Notes: a model not told the origin generated them from the letters alone. A stretch of 64,000 nucleotides of DNA from Deltaproteobacteria bacterium (GCA_002685535.1 NYXK01000046.1:62001-126000), one strand, 5' to 3'; shown: positions 1-12,818, numbered from the stretch's first letter. A program made the numbers and translations.

Positions 1-1023
1 ACTTGAACGAGTCCCCGATCTCCTCTTTCAATGCTGGTGGAGTGCCCTCGAAGAACTTATCGTATGAGACTTGCTCGTACGAAACCTTGACGCCATGAAC
101 CTTGCCCCAGATCTCCATGAATCGCGGCATCGTCATGGTCTGGGCGTCTGGTTAGCCTGCGTTCTGTGTCCGTCCACATATTGTCATGTTGGATTACAAC
201 GAATAGGAATCCGTATTTCGATGTTGTAGAATGGAAGCCATCGACATACCTCTGAGAAGCCTGACAAAACCGTCCCAACCGGTAAGTCCACCAAGGCCTT
301 GACGAACTCCCCTGTATCCTGCTCCGTAACCACAAACGGCCATTGCACATCCGCAGCAGTCGGTCTCCTCATCACATAACTTCTATCCTGTAATTTCTGT
401 GGCGCCATCGGAGGGAAAGTCTTCCAATTCGACACATAGTGCCCCATCTGAAGCTCACTCATCCTCTTCGCAAGCTCGGGATACTTCTCCCAAATGACGC
501 GAATCACTTCCGCCTTGCAGTCAAAATGGTACACAGTCTTGTACTTCCCACCACTCCATTTCGTAGCATCAGCGAGCGAGGAGTATATGAATCGCTCGAG
601 GGTGTTAATGACTGTTGGAGAGGCAGCGACCTCAGCTATGTTGAGACCTTGTTCGATTTCTCGGTCGTGGCCATAGATTTTTGGGTCCCGACCTGATGTG
701 ATTTCTGGTGATCCAATGGCACTGAAGAAGTGAGTGAAGAAATCTGTGTTTGCGAAGATAGTGTGTGCGCCTTCGAAGGCTGGGAGAAGCGAGGCTTTGT
801 CGTCGAGGTCGCCTTTGACAATTTCGACGCCAAGGGTGGAGAGGGCTTGGGAGGCCGCACTTGATGGGTTGCGTGAGATGCCGCGGACAACCCAGCCGGG
901 GAGGTTGAGGAACGTTTTTGCTACTGATGAGCCCTGAGATGAATTAATGCGCTGACTTCTTGAGGGCATTGCTGGAATTACCTGGGCGCCTGTCACGCCT
1001 ATCACTACGATGAGCTTTGACAT
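1..1023 (-). CDS. NmrA-like NAD(P)-binding Rossmann protein, 3' end cut by window edge
   Basis: The N-terminus reads MSKLIVVIGVTGAQ and, after removal of a 48-bp intron (934-981), continues GSSVAKTF. This restores the GxxGxxG dinucleotide-binding motif of NmrA/HSCARG-type atypical short-chain dehydrogenases. Later family-like stretches are VVRGISRNPSS, VEIVKGDLDD, ANTDFFTHF and the 'FIYSSLADATKWSGGKY' region. A second intron at about 140-249 has donor GTATGT and acceptor CCCAG, with GCTAAC near the acceptor. It joins ..VLSGFSE to TMTMPRFMEIWGKVHGVKVSYEQ.., which runs off the left end. Proposed CDS: complement(join(<1..139,250..933,982..1023)). Members usually act as redox sensors or regulators rather than as enzymes; the partner here is unknown. 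The first intron is a multiple of three with no stop, so retention would add 16 residues inside the nucleotide-binding loop. Confidence 0.85.
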
Positions 1024-4000
1024 GATTATGATATCGTTGGCTGGTTGTTAGATGTTGAGAAGACTAGATATCGCTGCTCCAGACATTAAGCTGACTTCGC
1101 CCATACTGATATATCCTCAACCATCGCAGCGGTGTGTATTGACGGACATCTTCGTTGTCCAGGTATGTCTCCGGAAAGTCTCCGACATCTGGGGCACAAA
1201 TGTTCGATACTCCACAGTCTTCCAGCATCACCACCAAGATCAAATGGAGTCGGGAAGACAATCACGCCTTTATTACAAAGCTTCTCCAGTTTCGAGATAT
1301 CTAGTAGTCTCAAACACCTGATCTCACATATTTGTAAGCCGACACACAACGAAGTGGGGTAATTTGACCTGGCACTGTACGTACTGGCTGTCAACAGCCA
1401 ATCAGTCCAGAGGATGAGGCCAGTAGAAAGCATACGTCAGAGCAATATCCGTCTCTCCAAAACCCCAAAAACCGGAGTCCGAAAGCTCAACGCTGGTTTC
1501 ACTACGAACTCGCTCGAGATGTTGAAAAGGGGGCTTCGCTTAATAATTGGTTTAGCGCCAAGGCTGTTAACGCCGAAGATGGCTTGGGAGGAGAAACATC
1601 GTCACAAGCCTCAGGTGGTGGTATCTTGCAACTTGGTATCCGTATCAGTGAATTTCGTGGAGCGGTTCTATAACTTTGGCAGAAGACCTGGGTTCCGAGA
1701 AAATAATCTAGAAGTTGGGGCCCGCAGTACTACCGCTATATCTGGTCTGAGGCACAGAATGTCTTAGTAATGGTCGGAGGCTTGTCAGAACATTTTTTCA
1801 AGAACCTATGGAGATCAATTATGGAAAGCATAGACTTTTGATTGGATGTGGCTATGTTTTCTGGCACGAAGGTGTCGTGCAATATTTCAGGCACTTGATA
1901 ACAAATTTTGAGATGACAACACTGTTGGGAAGGATACCGATTCGACATGCTCCTTATGACAGATGCTGCTTCGATTGACTTACTGATAACACCCCTGGGA
2001 GTCTGAGACTGTGGCGTGGACATGTCTTGTAACCTTGTTCTGCCGAACCGGTATTGACCATACTTGCCATTTCTGCACGAGAACGCGAGTCGGTAGCCCT
2101 AGATCCCAGCGGTTTCGTGGTTTTCACATTGCTTATATAATGGAGATGTCTTGCTAATGATCTGTAGAGCGATAACGCTCAATTTTCGGGATGTCACAAG
2201 AAAGACCGAGCACTTGAGAAACTGAAGTTGAAGCCTGCATTCACTCTGCGACGACAGGCAAGTATGCAAATTGCCACGGAAGGTATTACTGCTTATTCAT
2301 CATCGAAAGGTCAGAGTTTTCGTCAACACCGGGAGATAATTACATTGACAGAATCGAATTGACCAGTCCAATGGGTTCCAAGTCATTGAATGATGAGAAC
2401 TTCATTCCACATTCTCAGGATCAATGACAGGGTCTAAGGAGGCTGTCGCCTAAGCGGCAGTAGCACCAAATCTTTGAAATAATCAGCAGCTCAACGAAAA
2501 TCCACAGCATTTGGCAACAAATGCCAGTTTGACAGTGATCGTAAGCTGGGTAATGATATGCCCAACATACCATGTTTCTCAGCTACCCTGGCGCCGATTG
2601 TCCAGATGTGAAGTCAGGCTCCAGTAATCTTCCGAACAGACCAGTCCAGTCCAGTATTCTTCAGGGTTACGAGAAGGACTCGATTTTCGCACACTCGTTA
2701 GCAAATCCTGCTACAGTCATCTTGAATCTTGAAATTTTTACTCCAATGTTGTTCCCGCGCCATGGGGTCGGCCGTGGTCCACAAAGCTTTACATCATATA
2801 TCCTCAGCCAAGCTTCAGAGCCAATTATTCACCACTGAGGTACTCAATGACTTCGACATTCATCGATGACAAATTGGTCTTTCACGAGTCGTTTCCCTCC
2901 AGCTTGGTAGGATCGAGGTATAAAGCCACGCACACTTCGTTGAAGCTTTTACAGCTAAGCAGAGAACTGCATGGAATGATGACGTTATGGACCGGTGCAC
3001 AGTCTGTTATTGCCGAGTCTATCTTGATATTGGCCTTCCGACAAAGTTTCGTATGAAGGTTGGAGATGCAAAAGCGAAGGATATCACACTCCAAGGATAC
3101 ATATGACGTGAGGAGATAAAACGACAGAACCCGTGTGAAAATGACAGCAATACTCCCACTGATAACAGGCCCCTCAGAATTTCAAATATCAATCCCCGAA
3201 TCACACAATGCAAAACTCTTACAGGAAGAAAATGCAGCATTAGTCTCACAATGCCGCTTGAGGGGCGAGCTTCCTTGAGGAGCATCATGGGGTCTGACTT
3301 TACCCCTGCCGCGATTTGGTTGTCATCGGTGGTTTCAACTTTCATGCTCTAAGTATGAAAATCTTTTCTCCGCTGAGAGACTTTATAGCTTGCTGTGCTG
3401 CTGGCTTATAGGAGTGAAGCATGAAGATGCTCAGCTGTAATTGTGATGTCATTGCCTGCGAAATCTTCGGACTAAACATTGTTGAATTTGACAGTAAATT
3501 CTGTTGTAGATAAAAATTGATGTAATCTTTGTGTGAGTCCGAAAAGGCGTGGTACGTGTATTACAAGGATCGTAATTGCGCTCTTCTTTTCGTACAAGGT
3601 ACCTGCCTCGACAGACGTGCAAGCTGCTCCGTCCTATCAGTAATACGTGAACGGGCGAGAAGATAAATGATATGATTTGCTCTACCTTGTAATGCGATGA
3701 GACATGATAAGATATTGGGAAAACCAACGGGAAGTGAGATCTTCTAACCTCGATACATTGTTTCAGAGTTTGTCATGCATTGAAGCGTTGCAGTAGGAAT
3801 TGGAGAAGGAATGTCGCGGACAAACGTTGCGGAGACCAAGTGGAGTGGTTTAGGATATTGAAGGTCGCCATGAGGGGTCTATAATCTGGTGTAAGCACAT
3901 CTGGGCCATCTCCATGACTTTCGAAATGATCAACGACCTTCGCCACGAGCAGATGTGATAGGTGGGAGAACGAAGCAAAACGAGATCTTACATCATCAGC

Positions 4001-6812
4001 ATAGAAAGGCGTCCCACGTAAGTAGGTTGTGCAGATATTGGAGGATAACAAGGCGCGATCATGAGAATATCTCGTGGGGGTCATTTTCCAGGTACGTGCT
4101 CTTCAACATGTCCCGTGGACCATTTCGAACATGCAGATAAGGCCATACCACGCGAGGCGCAAAAGGCATATTCAAGGAATGCCCACGTGTCCCCCGCACT
4201 ATGTGTAGATTGATATCAAGTGGACTATCTGGGTGCCGCGAACTTGCGGGGTATGATGAGCTTATCTCGACGGCGTAGGGTTGCGGTTCAAGGAGGGAAA
4301 AGCTTGCTAATGATGGCATGCCCCCACGATGATGATCAATTCATAAGATATGAATAAGCCTTATGAATATATGCGATATTGAAGAAGCACAATTGTATAT
4401 GATTCGGAAACTGGTAGGAAGCTCTATTGGCAAGTTTCTCACGAACAAGCAAAATTGTCGTTCAACGCCAAGATGAGGATAGAGGGCGAAATGACCCACG
4501 TGGTGAAACACTCATCTTCCTATGAGGGATCCCACGAATGGGGGGGCTTCCTTATCATGCAAGCCATGAAGTCTATTAAGCGCGATGGAAAACATTTGGT
4601 AATCACTGGATTGCGCAGATTGAGTTGGAAGAATTGTTTCATGTAGAACACCGCTGAATGTGTGTTTCATTCAGCCTGCAGATGGAATTGGCATCAGATG
4701 ACGAGACTTGTAATATCAAATCGTCAAATGGACGAACAAACACGGGGATTTCCTTCTCCGTGGCCGAATTGATGCACACTTGCATCCATGGCATGATGTT
4801 GGAACGTGGATGAGATGCGCTTTTTGTTCAGCCTTTTGTGTGCATAGGGAGCTTGAGCTTGGACTCCCCGTCTCGAAAGCCGGTAACCTAGAGATGGAAA
4901 TGAATATTCCCATGGTAGATGATGCAGATGTTCCACGCTTGCATACATCGCGATGCACCTGAGTAGGCTGAAAGCATCATGAGTTCGGTTCGGTAGATGC
5001 AACCGAGAAAAGGACTAAAGACATGTGCATCGCCAGAACCAGAAAGCCCGGAGTGCATACAAGAAAAAAAGGTTCAATGTCTTCACTTGAAGGCATTTGA
5101 AGGCCAGAGGGATAAGACATGAGAAAGAGCAGGAGTGTAGAACTTTGGGCATTACCAGGACCTGGGATGCTTGAAGAAGTCGAACCCTGTGGCAACAAGC
5201 TCAGTATCCGGCAGAAAAGACAGCACATGATGCCGAACAATCCTCTCACCCGCTAGACAAGCCTTGAAAGGTAACATCGATCCATACCTCCTCTCAAAGT
5301 GGAGTTGGAACACCTCTCGTCTTTGCTAAAATGGCAAGACGATGTCCTTGGACGTCGTCAAAAACCACCCGTATTTTCCCCAACGGGATATGCGGAGGGA
5401 GATGTTCCGAACTGGATATTCTCAGGACCAACACTTCCGCCTTTTCTTTTGGGCGACAGATTTGACGACGTCCAGTCAAAAGCTAGGTAATCAGATGACT
5501 GTGAAACTAACGCCAGAATATGCAGGTTGTAGCAGATCTAACGTCGTAATTGCGATGCTGCTGGACTTCCAACGACTAGATGTGGCTGCGTCTGGAAGCC
5601 TTCCTTTGCTGCGAACGGGCGTTGCAAGTACCAAATCTCACTGACAAGACCCCAGCTGCTGGGACTCGGCCAGGCATTCCGAGAAGGCGTTTGATGCAGG
5701 TACAAGTTGATGTACGAAGACCCTGACTGGCTAGAATGAGGCTCGATTTGGGCTTGGGAATTGCTGAATGTGGAATGACGACGGGGAGGATGATGCCCAG
5801 AACAGACGACCACAGCCCACGCGATGATGTACCCACTATCCGGTTGATAGTGCGGTGAAGGTTGCGGGCTGCATAGTTGGTCTGCTATCGGCATATTCTC
5901 TGCTTATCATAGAGACGAAAGTTGTAAACATACACAGCTGGGGCTGGAATAAATTAAGAATAAAGTGCAAAGTAAATGATATTGAGGAGTGTTGGAACTG
6001 AGGGAGCGTTTGGCGAGGTCAGGAGGAATTTCCCCGCCAAATAGCACGGCCATTTTAAGGAGATTCCTTGTGTGCTTTGCCCCTCCATCAGAAACATCAC
6101 TCAAGTATGCGCTCCTCAACAGCATCCCACCCCGACCCCTACCTTCGCGGCCTCCTCGAGCCCAATTGAAATCTCCCCTACTCTGCGGTGCCATCACGAA
6201 ATACGAAACCCTCCCACGCCCAGCTCGAATTGAGCTTCAAGCAGCGCCGCATCAGATGCACGATCCGACATCCCTAGCTCGAGGCTCTCGATATCCACCC
6301 ATTAGGACCCCTCCTCCTCTCCTGCACCAGCCATGCGTCCGCCTCTCCCTGAAGCCACGCCATCCCAAGCAGGAGATCCCCTGTACATCGATCACATCCC
6401 ACTTCCAGATACGCCGTCCAGGGGATTGAGAGAGCTTGGGTAGGCCGGTCTTGACACTTCGTCCTAGTCTTCAAAAATCGACGGGATCAACACCCCGCAG
6501 CTAGAAACGTTCCACCACTCTAGGGCTTCCACTAGTCTACTCTTCTCTTCCTCGAAATAATATACATACTTATACCTCCCATCTATACTGGACCTCTCCC
6601 AGACAAATTTGGTATGCAGGATTGTTGGAATACAAGGGAATTATCTTGAGACTCCCAATTTGTGCCCCCTCTTGAGATCATCTGCACTTCCAGCTCCAAT
6701 CGAAGTGGTGTCAATCAACATCCCACTTCCTCAAGCAACTACATATACAAGAGAAATGCGAACACAACACAACTTCTCTTCGAATCCACAAAGTCAATCA
6801 GGATCTTCAGAC
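1024..6812. other. 5.8 kb gene-poor interval
   Basis: I find no gene with a recognisable product. Open frames are short (under about 115 codons) and broken on both strands. The most protein-like pieces are on the minus strand at 1736-2023 and 3773-4319, where two adjoining frames could be a decayed multi-exon gene; I cannot identify a family. Base composition is mixed rather than extremely AT-rich, so this does not look like a heavily RIP-mutated transposon. From about 6100 the plus strand becomes C/T-rich, typical of a fungal promoter and 5' leader for the beta-mannosidase downstream. Confidence 0.6.
6032..6498. promoter_or_regulatory. CreA-like motifs upstream of beta-mannosidase
   Basis: CCCCGC occurs at 6032-6037 and 6493-6498. 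Each matches the CreA/Cre1 consensus SYGGRG on the opposite strand (GCGGGG). They lie about 780 and 320 bp upstream of the mannosidase ATG in a C/T-rich leader. The motif is short and common, so a role in glucose repression is only a suggestion. Confidence 0.2.
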
Positions 6813-9424
6813 ATGTCGAAACACACTATCATACCCATCGACAAGAATTGGACCTTCAAGCAAGGAGACAACAAAGACTCCAAGTTTCTACCAGTCGCCC
6901 AATTCCCTACCAACGTCCACTTGGACCTCATTGCCAACAACATAATTGCCGATCCATTTATTGGCAAGAACGAGAACGACGTACAATGGATAGGCGAGGT
7001 ACCATGGATCTACAAAACCACATTCCCGTCTCCATCTCTGTCGGAGAAAGAACGGGCAACTGTCAAGGCGGTCATTGCGTTCGATGGCCTGGATACATAT
7101 GCGACCGTTGTTCTGAATGGCAAGGAGATTCTCAAGACGGAAAGCATGTTCATTCCTGAAAGGGTGGATGTGACAACGTACTTGAAGAAGGAGGGAGACA
7201 ATGAGCTCGAGATCACTTTCGAGAGTGCGTATTTGAAAGGATGTGCTATTGTGGAGAAATACCCAGATCATCACTGGGGATGCTGGAATGGTGATACTTC
7301 CAGATTGGCTGTTCGAAAGGCCCAATACCACTGGGTATGAGGCTCTGTCTGCTATGCAAGAGATATACTGACTATTGACAGGGATGGGATTGGGGACCAA
7401 CTCTTATGACTTGCGGACCATGGAGACCAATCAACCTCGAAATCTTCTCTTCGAGGATTTCAGATCTTTACTTCACCAGCAATGTTGACAAGTCATTGAA
7501 GTCTGCCGAATTTGTCGCCAAGGCAGACATTGAAGGCTCAGCAACGGAAGTTAAGTTCGATATTTTACTGGATGGCAAGGAAGTGGCTTCCAAGACGGTC
7601 ACAGCCGAGAAAGGTCATGCTTCTCACAAATTCACAATTGACAATCCAGCTCTGTGGTTTCCGGTCCGTTATGGCAAGCAACCGCTGTATACTGTCACTG
7701 CCACACTGATTGAGAGCAAGTCAGAAATCGACAGTCAGAGCAAGAAGTTCGGCTTGAGAAGAGCCGAACTAATCCAGAGACCAATGACTGGCCAGCCAGG
7801 AACAACATTCTTTTTCCAGATCAACAACATCCCAGTTTTCTGTGGAGGGAGTGATTGGATTCCAGCTGACAACTTCATTCCCCGAATCAGCAAAGAGAAG
7901 TATTATGACTGGGTTAAGTTGGTAGCAGATGGGAACCAGTTCATGATCAGAGTCTGGGGTGGTGGTATCTTCGAGGAGCAAGCATTCTACGACGCTTGCG
8001 ATGAGCTCGGAATCCTAGTCTGGCAAGATTTCATGTTTGGTTGTGGAAATTATCCTGCTTTCCCAGAGTATTTGGCCCTGGTAAAAACAGAGGCCGAAGA
8101 GAACGTGAAACTTCTCCGTCATCATCCATCTATCGTCATATGGGCCGGTAACAACGAAGATTACCAGTACCAAGAATCCATGAAATTGACCTACGACTTC
8201 GACAACAAGGATGCAGAGAGCTGGCTCAAGACCGACTTCCCGGCACGGTACATCTACGAGAAGATCCTCCTTGACGCATGCAACGAGCTCATTCCAGATA
8301 CCTTCTACCACTTCGGTAGTCCATGGGGCGGCAAAGATACTACCGATCCTACTATTGGTGATCTCCACCAGTGGAACGTATGGCACGGCTCGCAAGAAAA
8401 GTACCAGAACTTCGATAAGCTGGTAGGACGCTTCGTATCAGAATTCGGCATGGAAGCATTCCCCAATATCAAAACTATCGAATCCTTCCTCCCTCTCGGC
8501 AAAGACGACCCCGACCGCTTCGCACAATCCTCAACCGTCGACTTCCACAACAAAGCCGACGGCCACGAACGCCGCATCGCCCTCTATCTCGTCGAGAACT
8601 TCCGCTACGCCCCCGACCCCCTCGAGCAATTCATCTACTCCACCCAACTCATGCAAGCCGAATGTCTAGCCAGCGCCTACCGCCTCTGGAAACGGCAATG
8701 GAAAGGCCCCGGCAAAGAATATTGCGGCGGCGCCCTCGTCTGGCAAATCAACGACTGCTGGCCCGTCACCTCCTGGGCCATCGTCGACTACTACCTCCGA
8801 CCCAAACACGCCTACTACACCGTCAAGCGCGAGATGGCACCGATCTCCCTCGGCGTCACCCGCAAGGAACACCTCATCCCAAAAGACAAACACACGCGCG
8901 CCTACATTGACAAGAAGACCGAAATCGAGATCTGGGGCTCTAATCTTACCCTCGAGGATATTACCGCTGACGTCGTGGTTAAAGCTTTCGATGTCATCAC
9001 TGGCAAGGAAACGTATTCTAAAACTATCGAATCCGCTTTCTCCCTCCCCTCAAACCGCAGCACTGAGATCGCAGCTTTCGCTGTCCCTGTCTCTAATCCC
9101 GGAGACGAATCTCGCACCGTCGTAGCAGCGTACTTGTATTCTCAAGGCGAGCAGATTGCGCGGTATATCAACTGGCCGGAACCATTGAAATACGTGCATT
9201 TGCAGAAGCCGGAGGAGTTGAAGGCGGTGCTGGGGAAGGATGGGAAGAGTGTGGAGGTTAGTGCTGAGGTGCCGGTTAAGGGCGTTGCTGTTGAGTGTGG
9301 GGACGAGGGTGTTAAGTTTGGTGATAATTTGGTGGATTTGGTTCCTGGGGAGGTGGTTGTTATTCCGGTGGAGGGGGCGGGGAAGGAGACGGTGCTGGAG
9401 ACGAGATATTTGGGGATGGTTTAG
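6813..9424 (+). CDS. mndB: Beta-mannosidase, GH2 family, intracellular type B
   Basis: Hydrolyses terminal beta-D-mannosyl residues from mannan or glycan-derived oligosaccharides. CDS join(6813..7334,7382..9424), 854 aa, the usual length for fungal type B enzymes. The ATG of MSKHTIIPIDKNW is preferred because it starts directly at the GH2 sugar-binding domain. There is no signal peptide, so a cytosolic location is expected. The 47-bp intron (7335-7381) falls between ..KAQYHW and GWDWGP, a hallmark GH2 mannosidase stretch. The TIM-barrel part shows GGSDWIPAD, RVWGGGIFE and WAGNNE. Family knowledge makes Glu433 the acid/base (in GNNE) and Glu528 the nucleophile (in SEFGMEAFP). C-terminal beta-sandwich domains follow. 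Codons become strongly C-ending after about 8450. Together with the AA9 enzyme and xylitol dehydrogenase it fits plant-wall sugar use. Confidence 0.96.
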
Positions 9425-10508
9425 TCTGGCTTGATACTGGATGAGGGAGAGGATGGCATTCTGTGGTTTGTCGAGAAGTGGCACATGTGGAGGCGGTACG
9501 CAATGATACAGACGGTCTATGTGAGTTTGAGTGTGGGTGTGATGCGATGTGAGGATGACTTTCTCTGAACAATCTTCTCATTTTGGGCGGCATTATGGTA
9601 CTGTTTATGTCGGTCTTCGGCAAGTTGAATATGAGATGAGATGGATGCAGATTTAGGTCTGGCCACAACAACTTTTTCTCTCTCCGTCTGATCAGGTCGA
9701 TTCAGGTCGGATGCACGAGTCCCCATTCCGTTCGTATGTTTGGGCAATAGGTAGTACACAGGAGCAATGGTCCAATGAATGTTATGACGACGATTTGCAA
9801 GTCTCCATTCCCTGCTCTTATTCTTGCAATTATGTCGTTCGTGATGTTATGGCGTGAGGGTGTGAAGTGAAGTGAAGTGATCTGAAATGCTGAGCGGGGT
9901 AAAAAAAAGAAAGCCCCCCCCCCCCAAAACGTGGCTTGACATATCTCATGCGACTTGTTGGATGATTTCCCTAACCTTGGGCAAGCTATTACAAACAATG
10001 AGAATGAGAACGACAACGGGGTTAAGATAGGAGAGGCTCAAACAGGGGAGGGGGAGGGGCGGTAGAGCTAGGGGGTAAGTGGCATTTTGAACGGGACGGA
10101 TGGAGAAGCCGGGTCGGGGATTTCGAAGGATGCGATGCGCGAGTCGGACGGGAGTTCGATGAAAGAGAGGGGGAGGGAAGTGGACATCGTAAGGGGAGGG
10201 AGGAATGGATAGATTGAGGCTTTGAGAGAGGACGAGATATGCTTTTAAAACTTTACTTTTAAATGGAATGTACATAGTGACACTGACACGTCCATCTATC
10301 TAGTGGCAGTCTACCGGTTCGCTTGTACTGCGACTGGAAGGACGGTGGGTGAAGGGACAGTGAGGAAGAAGGATGAATGATAGAATCGTATATCTCCAAA
10401 TCCCTTTCAAGCTCCGACTCCCCAACACCAGCATCAGGTACTACCACGAGCCTCAACACCAACATCAACATCGCCAACGCCCCGGACATCAACTCCCTCG
10501 CTCACCAT
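9425..10508. other. Intergenic, convergent 3' ends, homopolymer tracts
   Basis: This lies between the convergent mannosidase and xylitol dehydrogenase genes and should carry both 3' UTRs and terminators. It contains a GTGAA repeat at about 9861-9880, an A run at 9901-9908 and a run of about 12 C at 9914-9925. No convincing gene is seen. Confidence 0.6.
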
Positions 10509-11758
10509 CTACTTCTCATTCGGCCCCTTAATCAAAACCTTAATCCCCTGCCCCCCCTTAACATCCTTAAACGCCTGCTCAGCATCCGTAAACTCCACCG
10601 TCCTACTAATCAACGGCTTAACGTCCACCAACCCCTTACTCACAAACTCCAGCGCAAGCGCATAATCCCCACTCCCATACCTAAAGCTGCCCTTACACGT
10701 AACCTCCTTCGTACACAACTCCATAATCGGAAACGTGATCTCCGGCTTCCCCATCCCACCCTGCACATACACGCCTCCACGACGTACCGTATGGATCGAA
10801 GTTTGAATAGAAGGTTCTGCGCCCGAAGCGTCGATCACGGCGTCGGTGCCGGAGGGAAGATTGATGGATTGTAAGAGGGCAGCGGCGTTCTCTTCAGCGG
10901 GGACGCGAGAAGGTGTGAATGTATGTGTCGCGGCATAACTCTTTGCGAATTCGAGACGAGCGGGCTGGATATCGACGCTTGCAATCACACTCGCGCCAAA
11001 TGCCTTTGCGACTGCACAACATAGCAATCCCACTGGCCCGGCGCCCATCACGACCACCGATTGTCCGGGCTTGATCTCAGCTTGCTTGACGATGTGGACT
11101 GCTACCGCTAGAGGTTCGAGGAGGGCGCCTTCTTGGAGTGATACGTGCTGGGGAAGCTTGTAGCAGAAGTCGGAGGCGGAGAGGTAGTAGCCCGTCAGGG
11201 TTCCGCCGAATGGAGGGGTCGCGGCGAATTTCATTAACGGGCAGAGGTTATAGTGTCCGGAGAGGCAGGGTGTGCAGCGTCTGCATGGGGTCCCGGGCTC
11301 GAGGGCGACGCGGTCGCCGACTTGGAGGGTGGTTACGGCGGAGCCGATGGCGGTTATGGTGCCGGCGGATTCGTGGCCGAGACTATTGGGAGGGAGGAGG
11401 AGTTAGTATATGGGCAGTTTGAGGGAGGTGGGATTGGGAGAGTGGGAAATTGGGAGGGACTGAGGGAAGAGAAGGGAGAAGCGTACACCATGGGCTCCTT
11501 GAGGACGAAAGATCCAATGCGGCCATGTTCCCAGTAATGGACATCAGAACCGCAGATACCAGTGTAGTTTATGGCGACGAGGACATCGTGGGGAGAAGTC
11601 AATTCCGGCTTTGGTTGTTGTGCGAAGGTAACATCGAATGGTTTGTTGAGGATGAAGGAGAGGTTCTGTGGCAGAAAATGTTAGCTGTTGTGTTGATGTT
11701 TGTCATGGAGAGTAAAGTGAAGTGGGGGAGGCGGGGTTACATCTGTGGTTTCTGCCAT
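10509..11758 (-). CDS. xdhA: D-xylulose reductase (xylitol dehydrogenase), zinc MDR family
   Basis: Oxidises xylitol to D-xylulose with NAD+ in the fungal xylose/arabinose pathway, in the cytosol. CDS complement(join(10509..11382,11487..11665,11741..11758)), 356 aa. Exon 1 codes only MAETTD; introns are 75 bp (11666-11740) and 104 bp (11383-11486), phases 0 and 2. The catalytic zinc site is visible as Cys44 (GICGSDVHYW) and His69-Glu70 (VLGHESAG). The structural zinc cysteines sit in CRRCTPCLSGHYNLC and the cofactor loop is GAGPVGLL. Further matches to fungal enzymes are SLQEGALLEPLAVAVHIVKQ, DASGAEPSIQTS and RYGSGDYALALEF, ending IKVLIKGPNEK. Sorbitol or L-arabinitol dehydrogenase is the alternative, but the NLSFILNKPFDV start and ATPPFGGTLTGYY favour xylitol dehydrogenase. 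Confidence 0.93.
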
Positions 11759-12311
11759 TGTTGCGAGGTCTGACAATGTTGATTTGAAGTTATATCTGTG
11801 TAAGGGAGGTTTGGGAAGAATGGAGATTAAAAGGATTTCTAGGAATAAAAAGAAAAGCGCCTGTTGTTGAAGAATAGCTCGTGGTTTGACAGCCCAGTCC
11901 TTCTCTTCTTTCTGCCCCACGAGACCAGCCAGCATTGACACGACCCCGCCAGAGCTAGGACGTCAAGCTTCAATCATTTTACCCGGAGGACAGCTTTACC
12001 CGCTCCAATCAGAGATCCAAATTGATGGGAGCCGAGACACGTGATGATATCGGAGGAGCTCCGATGAGGAAATTTCCTGGGTTCAATGGGATGTGGATGT
12101 GGATGTTGAGCGGTGACATGTTGTTGGGTGGTACGGTGTGTTGGCTCGAATTGGGGAATGGTGTTCCCGGTAACTGGTGGTGTGGTGATTTGATGGCTTC
12201 AAGCGGGCAAGTTGAGAAGAAAGACCCCCCCCCTCTCCCCAAGAGAACGAGAAGTCACCCTATGATTATCGTATCTATGAAGAAAAAGGAACCTCGCGTC
12301 ACATTTTACCA
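11759..12311. other. Upstream region of xdhA
   Basis: Promoter-length stretch upstream of xdhA (its 5' side is at higher coordinates), meeting the 3' end of the next minus-strand gene. It has a poly-C tract at about 12225-12233 and no supported gene. Confidence 0.5.
11915..11949. promoter_or_regulatory. Paired CreA-like motifs upstream of xdhA
   Basis: CCCCAC at 11915-11920 and CCCCGC at 11944-11949 both match SYGGRG on the opposite strand. They lie 157-191 bp upstream of the xdhA start codon and are only 23 bp apart. Functional CreA sites are often closely paired, and xylose-pathway genes are classic targets of carbon repression, so this pair is more credible than single hits. No XlnR-type GGCTAA motif was seen close by. 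Confidence 0.35.
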
Positions 12312-12818
12312 TCATGAGACTTGAAGATATCCGTCGTAAATAGTAGCGAATATTCCAAGCCATGCAAGAAAGACTAGGATTAGCTTTCCAGAAGGCAAAC
12401 GTGCATGACCCGCCGTGTTGGTACTTTGAGTTGCAGCTGGTGCTGAAGTACTGGTAGCCGACGACGTTGCTGGAGCTATAGCAATAGTCGAAATCCCAGA
12501 AACCTCAAAAGTCGAGGCCAACGGAGTATGGTGTAAAGAAACAGAAGCTATTCCACCGGGCTTGGTTGGCCCACTCGTAGTCGATTCAGAGGTTCCAGAA
12601 GCATTGTTGGTGCAGACCAAGAACGGGAGTCCACTGGGGTCAAAAGTTATAGCCGTTCCAACCACAGTCTGAGGAGAGGTCAAGCAGAGGGGCGTCCCAA
12701 TACAAGCGGTCACTCCTGAAATTGTGCAGGTGGCACATGTTGCTGTGGATGTGAGGGAGACGCTTGGGCGGGGAGGGCCAAGTGATACCATTAACTTGCT
12801 GGTAGTTGTTTGAGCCAT
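12312..12818 (-). CDS. Hypothetical Ser/Thr-rich protein with C-terminal membrane segment
   Basis: A 168-aa frame starting MAQTTTSKLMV. An earlier in-frame position exists but lies in what looks like leader. The first 60 residues hold a small cysteine cluster (CATC, TACIGTPLC). The middle is rich in Ser, Thr, Ala and Pro, as in O-glycosylated wall proteins. Near the end, LILVFLAWLGIFATIYDGYL is a single hydrophobic segment of about 20 residues, so tail anchoring in a membrane is likely. No N-terminal signal peptide is evident. It is divergent from rok1 with 233 bp between start codons. I do not recognise a family. Confidence 0.55.
   Translation of the reverse strand: MAQTTTSKLMVSLGPPRPSVSLTSTATCATCTISGVTACIGTPLCLTSPQTVVGTAITFDPSGLPFLVCTNNASGTSESTTSGPTKPGGIASVSLHHTPLASTFEVSGISTIAIAPATSSATSTSAPAATQSTNTAGHARLPSGKLILVFLAWLGIFATIYDGYLQVS

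Noticed and set aside
3773-4319. Possible two-exon minus-strand gene
   Set aside because: The frames adjoin, but no good splice donor/acceptor pair joins them and no family is recognised. Mentioned only as a possible relic.
1024-6812. RIP-degraded transposon
   Set aside because: Composition is not strongly AT-rich and no transposase or reverse-transcriptase fragments are readable in any frame.
9050-9484. 145-codon minus-strand open frame over the mannosidase 3' end
   Set aside because: Antisense shadow of the GH2 coding sequence; its composition follows the GC-rich third positions of the real gene.
9901-9925. Poly-A plus poly-C run as a transposon tail
   Set aside because: No adjacent element, target-site duplication or second terminus; simple homopolymer expansion in a 3' UTR region is enough.
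10377-10874. 166-codon plus-strand frame across xdhA
   Set aside because: Mirror of C-rich codons in the xylitol dehydrogenase 3' exon; no domain.
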